From Oopsacas minuta (lineage: Eukaryota > Porifera > Hexactinellida > Lyssacinosida > Leucopsacidae), in the NCBI GenBank assembly GCA_024704765.1, contig JAKMXF010000133.1:248001-312000 (forward strand): a stretch of DNA of 64,000 bases, read 5' to 3'. Shown here one piece after another: positions 58,670 to 64,000 of the stretch. Under the pieces are notes generated by a model. It saw only the letters and a list, made by a program, of their open reading frames with translations, was not told the origin of the DNA and made no database searches. Both the position numbers and the translations under genes were made by a program. The number at the start of each line of letters is the position of its first letter. Position 1 is the stretch's first letter.

Positions 58670-59155
58670 CTACTCTTCTGCATGAGCTCTGTTTATCTTC
58701 ACATCCTCTGTAGGCTGATCTCCTGCATCGGTTGGTACTAATCCTATCCTATTAACAACTCCTAATCCAGCACACACACGACCAAATATCGTGTGTTTAC
58801 CATCCAGGCTCTGCGTAGGAGCTAGAGTAATGAAGAACTGACTCCCGTTAGTATCAGGTCCGCTATTAGCCATAGAGAGTATACCAGCGCCTGTATGCTT
58901 CAGGTCTGGGTGTATTTCATCATCAAACGTATCCCCAAATATAGATTTTCCCCCTCTACCTGTTCCAGTAGGATCTCCTGACTGAATTACAAATTCAGAA
59001 ACAATTCTATGAAATTTACAATCATCGTAGTAGCCTTGATGAGCGAGGGTAGCGAAATTCTGGCAAGTTCTAGGGGCGTGGTCCCAGTATAACTCACAGG
59101 ATATTTTCCCCATTGTAGTCTCCATGATGACGTAACGAGGTGGTGCATCTGCCAT
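58670..59155 (-). CDS. PPIL1: Cyclophilin PPIL1, spliceosomal peptidyl-prolyl isomerase
   Basis: 161 residues from the ATG at 59155 (human 166), intronless. Catalytic and family residues: ELYWDHAPRTCQNFATLA, FHRIVSEFVIQSGDPTGTGR with the catalytic Arg, DDEIHPDLKHTGAGILSMAN, NGSQFFITLAPTQSLDGKHT and IFGRVCAGLGVVNRIGLV. PPIL1 binds SKIP in the activated spliceosome. The frame is open further upstream but without ATG. A strong acceptor-like TACTTTTCCTCAG lies 10 nt before the ATG, so I keep this start. It is 83 bp upstream of ISWI and 123 bp downstream of EMC2, all on one strand. Confidence 0.95.
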   Translation of the reverse strand: MADAPPRYVIMETTMGKISCELYWDHAPRTCQNFATLAHQGYYDDCKFHRIVSEFVIQSGDPTGTGRGGKSIFGDTFDDEIHPDLKHTGAGILSMANSGPDTNGSQFFITLAPTQSLDGKHTIFGRVCAGLGVVNRIGLVPTDAGDQPTEDVKINRAHAEE

Positions 59156-59278
59156 TCTATGCAAACTGAGGAAAAGTATAAATAGGAGTGAATTACCTGA
59201 TTTAAACCGATTAAAATTCAATATTATTATTATTATTTATTTAACTGAATAACTACATCCAATATATTGTCTAATTAT

Positions 59279-60133
59279 TTACTTATCAAAGTATTGAATA
59301 GTATTCTCCAGCATTCTACACCCGGTTTCATTACCAGAGTTCCTATATAAAACTTTCAATTTGCATTTAGCCCAATCCACCATTCGTTTCTCCTTGCTTT
59401 GAAGGTTCTGTCTAGACATCTTCATAATAGCATAGAATGTTAGTATAACTCCGAAGAGAGCTCGTATAGAGTCAGGCTTAAGTGTTAATACCTTAGTGTA
59501 ATGTTTAGCTGCACTATCCCAATACTCTTCACCCTTCGTATAGCAAATCTCTGCGTACTTCAAATGATTGAGATAGCTAAGTGGATTGCTTAGAATTAAC
59601 TCTTCAATACAAAATCCAGCATTGTACAGATCTAGCTCTATAATGTACAGATCACATAACTCCAGCCAGGCCTCTGTATCCCCAATAAATAGAGACAAAT
59701 ATTCGCATAATTCTTGAATCGCCATTTTGTTTTGCCCCTTAGACTTGTGTACTGTTATTTTTCTTTTCCTACACTCACGATTCAACGGTTCATTCCTTTT
59801 AATTTCTTGGTACAATTCTAGTACTTCATCTGAATGTCCCTTAGCTTCTAACAGTATTCCTTTCAAAACGAGTACACGCGTACTTTTAGGGAACCGAGCC
59901 GATAATTTAGACAGAGCTGACGTAGTTATTTCGTAGTCACTACAGTCAAGAGACGCTAGAACAATAGACTCATATACTTCCCATACATTTTGTCCTAGAG
60001 CTCTGCTATTGTGTGTTACCAAATGGTTTGCTAGAAGTAGAATAGTGGAATAGTTCTTTCTTAGTTTCTTCTGCTCCACTTGAAGCTCCTCATAAACTAA
60101 TCTCCAGTCTGAGGAGAGTAATTCTTTTGACAT
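59279..60133 (-). CDS. EMC2: ER membrane complex subunit 2 (TPR protein)
   Basis: 284 residues, intronless (human 297). EMC2 is the cytosolic TPR scaffold of the EMC insertase, which places membrane proteins into the ER. Family landmarks: LGQNVWEVYESIVLASLDC, SARFPKSTRVLVLKGILLEA, LYQEIKRNEPLNRECRKRKI, LCEYLSLFIGDTEAWLELCD, LYIIELDLYNAGFCIEELIL, NPLSYLNHLKYAEICYTKG and HYTKVLTLKPDSIRALFGVI. The tandem TPR helices are visible throughout. No signal or membrane segment, as expected. Confidence 0.95.
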   Translation of the reverse strand: MSKELLSSDWRLVYEELQVEQKKLRKNYSTILLLANHLVTHNSRALGQNVWEVYESIVLASLDCSDYEITTSALSKLSARFPKSTRVLVLKGILLEAKGHSDEVLELYQEIKRNEPLNRECRKRKITVHKSKGQNKMAIQELCEYLSLFIGDTEAWLELCDLYIIELDLYNAGFCIEELILSNPLSYLNHLKYAEICYTKGEEYWDSAAKHYTKVLTLKPDSIRALFGVILTFYAIMKMSRQNLQSKEKRMVDWAKCKLKVLYRNSGNETGCRMLENTIQYFDK

Positions 60134-60168
60134 AAGTAAGAAGTGCTAATTATTAAATTTATATATAA

Positions 60169-60242
60169 TACTGTGTTTGCTGGTTATAAGAACCGCGTTT
60201 CGAGTAGCAATACATGTACTTATAACCTGCATCCACTGTTAT
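60169..60242. repeat. Short TIR element, family 1, copy D
   Basis: In the gap between EMC2 and MUL1. Ends TACTGTGTTTGCTGGTTATA and TATAACCTGCATCCACTGTTA are inverted repeats flanked by TA. It is the clearest full copy of this family, 74 bp long. Confidence 0.7.
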
Positions 60243-60405
60243 ACGCATTATCCATAGTACATGAATGGCCGAGACTCCAAGCTGGTAATAGAACTGAATA
60301 AGAACGATAATTTCCACTAAATAGCAATTGATTAAGTTAGCTAATTTCTAGCACATGTAGTACAGGTATTTCTGTTCGTAATGATAATCTCTTAAAAGCT
60401 AAAAT

Positions 60406-61488
60406 TCAGGGGAAAAACACCTTCTCAAACTTGGATATACGAACTCTACAGATAGGACACAGCCCTTCCACCTTAGTAGCACAAGTTGTACATAGGCATG
60501 CATGGTTACAAGGCTTAACCAATACTCTAACAGGCCTCTCGTAGCAGATAGTACAGACTAGAGAACCAGATTGTCCAGTTGAAGTATTCTGGATAATCTC
60601 GTCATCTGTTCGGTCTGAGATATCCGGTATAAGCATGTTAATCCTGAATTCCTCACTCTCTCTTCTCTCCTTCAATTTCTCAAACAGTCGTTTAATAGAT
60701 TTAATAATCAAATAAGAGACTAAAGCACCGAATATAACTCCTAGGGATATAGTTAGAAATCTGAGTACATCAACATTCAATATCTTTGAAGCTAAGAACT
60801 CATCATAGGAGAGTGCAGTGCATCTGTAGTTGTATGGAGATTGTGGTTTGCTAACTCGAAAAATATATTTTAATCCGTCTAACTCTTTGGTTAGTTTTCC
60901 ACAGATTATTACATTAGTTCCAACCTTTAGCATACTCTCTATACGCTCGTACCCAACAACCACTTCATTTTGAAGAATGTTATCAAGAATTTTTTTCAGC
61001 ATGGGGTCATCAACTGGTTCAGTAATATTGGACACCTGTTTGAGTAAATCGTGTCGTTTAACCTCAGAGAAATCCTGTACATATATCTTGCAGTTATTCT
61101 TGTCAGTTAAATGCATTGGTACATTACTTTCAGACGAGGAATGCAGGCTCGAACTCATATCCCAATTCCGGGTAAACACATTCCAGATTTTTTTCAGTTT
61201 CCATGTTATAAGAGTTCGTACTACTCCTTTAGTGAACGGCTCGTATAGACTGTTGATTGCGGTAGAATTTGGATGGATCTGACCTTCTAGTATTGCATAA
61301 GGGCACTCTGATTCAAAATCCAAAGATAACTGATGGAAATCTCGAATTCTAGGAGCTTGCATAAAGTTTTGTAAATCATCTCGATGTTCATCAAGGAATT
61401 TAGATAATATATAGTAGCCTACCCAGAATATACCAGATGTTAGAAGAGAGGGAATGTTCTCTTCTAACAGCTCTCTCAAGATATCCAT
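60406..61488 (-). CDS. MUL1: Mitochondrial E3 ligase MUL1 (MULAN/MAPL)
   Basis: 360 residues from the ATG at 61488, intronless (human 352). MUL1 is an outer-mitochondrial-membrane E3 for ubiquitin and SUMO that affects mitochondrial dynamics. A first membrane segment lies near residues 10-28 (LLTSGIFWVGYYILSKFL). The intermembrane GIDE/BAM domain follows (ECPYAILEGQIHPNS, VVGYERIESMLKVGTNVIIC-type core, and KYIFRVSKPQSPY). A second membrane segment lies near 245-265 (FLTISLGVIFGALVSYLII). A C-terminal C3HC4 RING faces the cytosol (CTICYERPVRVLVKPCNHAC, CPICRVRI). Order and length match the family. Confidence 0.93.
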   Translation of the reverse strand: MDILRELLEENIPSLLTSGIFWVGYYILSKFLDEHRDDLQNFMQAPRIRDFHQLSLDFESECPYAILEGQIHPNSTAINSLYEPFTKGVVRTLITWKLKKIWNVFTRNWDMSSSLHSSSESNVPMHLTDKNNCKIYVQDFSEVKRHDLLKQVSNITEPVDDPMLKKILDNILQNEVVVGYERIESMLKVGTNVIICGKLTKELDGLKYIFRVSKPQSPYNYRCTALSYDEFLASKILNVDVLRFLTISLGVIFGALVSYLIIKSIKRLFEKLKERRESEEFRINMLIPDISDRTDDEIIQNTSTGQSGSLVCTICYERPVRVLVKPCNHACLCTTCATKVEGLCPICRVRISKFEKVFFP

Positions 61489-61814
61489 GGTTAGCACAAG
61501 TATAACATATCACAAGCTACAACTAAGAGAAATAATAGAATGAACAAACATTACGAAAAGTTTCAACTGAATATTATCAGTATTTAGTTAGGCTGCTAGT
61601 CATGAATTTTGATATTTGGTTCGAGCGGTTTGTACCTTGCTAAAATGTCAGAATTGAAAAGGGGCTATTTGACAAATTCAATCTGAACAAATCAAACAAC
61701 AAAACAGATCAACAAATCGAGTTCTAATAATAGAGAAAATTAATTAAGACAGATTCTGCTCTGTTAGAGTATGAAACCAAAGCCTGGGATTAATCTGAAT
61801 CATTAAAAGTCAAA
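61489..61814. other. Gap between O-fucosyltransferase-like gene and MUL1
   Basis: AT-rich, with no coding exon and no clear repeat. It holds the MUL1 promoter. Confidence 0.4.
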
Positions 61815-63086
61815 TCATGCTTTTTTAATATAAAATTTTGAAATGATTTTGTCCACATAATGTTCAATAAAATAAAAATAAATATGCTTAATCAATAATC
61901 CATCAATCTGGGGTACTTCCCCCCTAACTCTATGCACATAGTATGATAGAGTACTATGGTTGCTAGGGACAAATACTGAGCTATGCACACAGACCAATTG
62001 TTCATGGATGCCAAGATAGGTCTGATGGAATGCAGGAGGAATATTGTTAAAATTAATGTAAGGTGTAAGTGAAGTGGCGTTTATAAGTTTGTAAGAATTG
62101 AAGTGATCGAAAAATTCGTTTTCAAGTAAATCAGTTGCAATATATAAAACGCGTCCTTCATTGCAGCCTAAAGTATCCGTTAATCGAAGGAAATACTGCC
62201 AAGTTAGATAAGATCGATGATAAAATGTCCTGCGTGCGTGGATACAGCAATAATTAGACGGTAACTCTGAAGTAAACTTGTCGACAGTCGTGATAATTCC
62301 AGGATTATATCTGATATAATGGGAGATCCAGTACTGGGCAGCTCTGGCTGAATCTTCATTGAAAAAACGTACATCAATAGCAAAGAATGTTCCTTCTGAG
62401 AAATACAAAATATCAGATTGATCTGATAACAAATCAGGAAATATATACTTAACAATTGGAACATATTTATTAGCCTTAGATGTAATTCGAGATTGTTTAC
62501 ATTTACCTAACATGTCATTCTTTTCACGGAAAAACTGATCCTCTAGGATCGATTTTTCCCGCTCCGTTTCGGCTCTTCGATCTACCCAAAAGCCGTAAGC
62601 TACACTGTGACATATGTCGGTCCGTGAGAAGTGTGAAAATTCACGAATAAATTCAGGATGAGGTTTCACATTCTCTATAACAGGAAGGAAATTAGAGAGA
62701 TGATGCAGGTCAATTATTCTAGAAATTGGAAGAAGATTGGATTGTTTCATCAAATTATAAGCTTCATAGCCATTAATTTTCAGTTTACCCACCATATCTT
62801 GTCCTAAAGGATGTTCAGAAACAGGCTGCAATATAAGAGTACGATTCAAAAGTTTCGCAAAAACAACCGCATGCTCCAGAGCTATTCTCTGGTTGTTCCA
62901 ACCTTGGCCACCCGGTTGGTAACTCAGGAATTTCTCACCGCTCCTAACAGCTGAGTAGGTACCGTAATGCAAAACCTGTAGAGACTGGAAATATCTGAGA
63001 CTTAAAAATGCGAACACGATGAAACTGGCGCTAAATATAATGAACCCTTTGAAATACTTTGAAACTTGTCTGTGTATAATCTTCAT
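61815..63086 (-). CDS. Putative GDP-fucose O-fucosyltransferase-like type II membrane protein
   Basis: 423 residues, intronless. A short basic N-terminus is followed by one membrane helix at about 14-32 (GFIIFSASFIVFAFLSLRYF), the layout of Golgi glycosyltransferases. The segment SYQPGGQGWNNQRIALEHAV, then AKLLNRTLILQP, matches the nucleotide-sugar motif of the O-FucT superfamily (GGQNNQR.. A..LA.LLNRTLVLP). CIHARRTF at about residue 287 corresponds to the HxRR/HLRxxD-type catalytic motif. The C-terminal YLGIHEQLVCVHSSVFVPSN with STLSYYVHRVRG fits the acceptor-side sugar-binding end (SS.FS..V). It is not clearly POFUT1 or POFUT2, and no ER-retention signal is seen at the end (FYIKKA; a KKxx-like motif is arguable). 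Confidence 0.72.
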   Translation of the reverse strand: MKIIHRQVSKYFKGFIIFSASFIVFAFLSLRYFQSLQVLHYGTYSAVRSGEKFLSYQPGGQGWNNQRIALEHAVVFAKLLNRTLILQPVSEHPLGQDMVGKLKINGYEAYNLMKQSNLLPISRIIDLHHLSNFLPVIENVKPHPEFIREFSHFSRTDICHSVAYGFWVDRRAETEREKSILEDQFFREKNDMLGKCKQSRITSKANKYVPIVKYIFPDLLSDQSDILYFSEGTFFAIDVRFFNEDSARAAQYWISHYIRYNPGIITTVDKFTSELPSNYCCIHARRTFYHRSYLTWQYFLRLTDTLGCNEGRVLYIATDLLENEFFDHFNSYKLINATSLTPYINFNNIPPAFHQTYLGIHEQLVCVHSSVFVPSNHSTLSYYVHRVRGEVPQIDGLLIKHIYFYFIEHYVDKIISKFYIKKA

Positions 63087-64000
63087 ATCAAGTAGAGCTA
63101 CAATAAATAAAGCTTCATATTGCTACACCATCATTACACGTAAATAATTAGTAGATTGATTGAAATGCAAATTAATTAATGAGCTTAATAAAGGTAGCAA
63201 AGCAGAATTTATGTTTTTCAGGGATTAATTTCAACGATAGAATATGGATTATGCAAAAGTTGAACATACAGACGGTCAGGCTCCCCTCAGGGTCGCATCC
63301 AGAGATTTCTCCACTGTAGATTCGCAATAAGAAGTTTTGGACAGTACCAGGGTCTAGATGACTCTTAATGCAGCCCTAGTCTCCCCCAAGGAAACTAAAT
63401 GTATTCCTTGAAGATTCTACTAACGAATTTCAAGACTAGTATGTTTGGTGTAATAGTAATTGTTAGGGTTGAAAGAATAAACATTTTAGGGAAATATGTA
63501 GTATTAGAATTCATTAAATAACCTCATTTATCATTGTAAACATTATGTTTACAATGATTTTGATAATTTTTAGGAAAGATTATTTGTAATCAAAAATATT
63601 GGGGTTTTAGTTCAAAAAGAATTGAGGAAGTAATTATCCTTTATAGATCTGTAAGTCTTTATATGGAATTAGAACTGAAAATACTGTCATATTCTAAAAT
63701 ATAAACATATACACATTATATCTTATCCTTGAAAATATTAGGGTAAACTTCAGTCTTGATTGTGCATATGTTTGCTAATGAGTATATATTATGCCACATC
63801 AGCGTCCAGACAATAGTATGAATAAATTTTAGCACCAAGCGAGTAGAGAATGGCCCCCAAAATATGAATATTTCACTGAATTATTCAAGAATTTATCGTC
63901 TTGAGAAACACCAAATACATTAACAACTAACTGTAAAGCAAGAATCACTAAATATTCAGTCAATAAATAACTATTGAGGATTCTAACATTCTAGAAAAAT
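63087..64000. other. Gene-free right end with a perfect 29-nt palindrome
   Basis: No open frame of note on either strand. A palindrome at 63530-63558 (arms ATCATTGTAAACAT and TATGTTTACAATGAT) could form a hairpin. A GC-richer patch at 63260-63390 may be an old repeat. The first part is the promoter of the O-fucosyltransferase-like gene. Confidence 0.5.

Noticed and set aside
59156-59221. Upstream extension of PPIL1 and a possible 30-nt intron (GTAATT to CCTCAG)
   Set aside because: The extension has no ATG, and an intron of 30 nt is too short for normal splicing. The AG may instead be a UTR or trans-splice acceptor.
63260-63390. GC-richer patch resembling an old transposon
   Set aside because: No terminal repeats, coding frame or second copy in the window to support it.

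Overview
This is nuclear DNA from a gene-dense, AT-rich eukaryote and almost certainly an animal. Spliceosomal introns (GT-AG, mostly 50-350 bp), a perilipin-like gene, a NIDO-AMOP-VWD-EGF surface protein, ciliary genes (NPHP1, CFAP53) and many genes with clear animal orthologues point to a metazoan. The very short intergenic gaps, many intronless genes and genes nested in introns fit a compact, early-branching animal; a sponge, perhaps a glass sponge, is my inference and is not shown by the sequence. About 32 protein genes and one tRNA gene sit in 64 kb. There are no CRISPR arrays, prokaryotic operons or viral genes.

Layout, left to right. 1-3213: the 3' part of WASHC5 (+). 3653-6397: SNRPA1 (+), with an unknown 213-aa gene inside an intron on the other strand. 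6677-8215: an RBR E3 ligase and SEM1 (+). 8352-12883: a divergent pair, URB2 (-) and a deoxynucleoside kinase (+). 13319-13392: tRNA-Lys(UUU) (-). 13517-19109: NELFCD and POLA2 (-), then NPHP1 (+). 19457-23624: an ARF GTPase, CFAP53 and ARMT1 (-). 23954-24250: a small coiled-coil membrane protein (+). 24404-30040: NEK2 (-), whose last two exons appear to lie 4 kb from the rest, with NSFL1C/p47, ALKBH1 and DDX47 (+) inside that intron. 30111-35549: a head-to-tail run of TAF7, TMEM35B-like, PHD-membrane protein, NKAP and RIC8 (-). 35854-36165: a 34-bp minisatellite. 36438-39627: a 15-exon hnRNP L gene (-). 40046-43116: CMSS1 and a FYVE/ankyrin protein (-). 43631-45363: perilipin-like (+). 45605-52476: CCDC174 and a 1717-aa NIDO-VWD-EGF protein (-). 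53179-58586: ISWI/SMARCA5 (-), with an NHL-repeat gene (+) inside an intron. 58670-63086: PPIL1, EMC2, MUL1 and a putative O-fucosyltransferase (-). 63087-64000: no gene seen.

The genes are mostly unrelated housekeeping functions: transcription (NELFCD, TAF7, ISWI), splicing (SNRPA1, NKAP, hnRNP L, PPIL1, CCDC174), ribosome biogenesis (URB2, CMSS1, DDX47), DNA replication, ER and mitochondrial quality control, and cilia. Two features stand out. First, intronless genes on the opposite strand are nested in introns of multi-exon genes at three places. Second, intron content is bimodal: about two thirds of the genes have no intron, while SNRPA1 (9 exons), NEK2 (9), SMARCA5 (7) and hnRNP L (15) keep many. 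Several families of short terminal-inverted-repeat elements (MITE-like) are scattered through introns and promoters. All joined exon models below were checked by hand to stay in frame; no alignment or transcript data were available.
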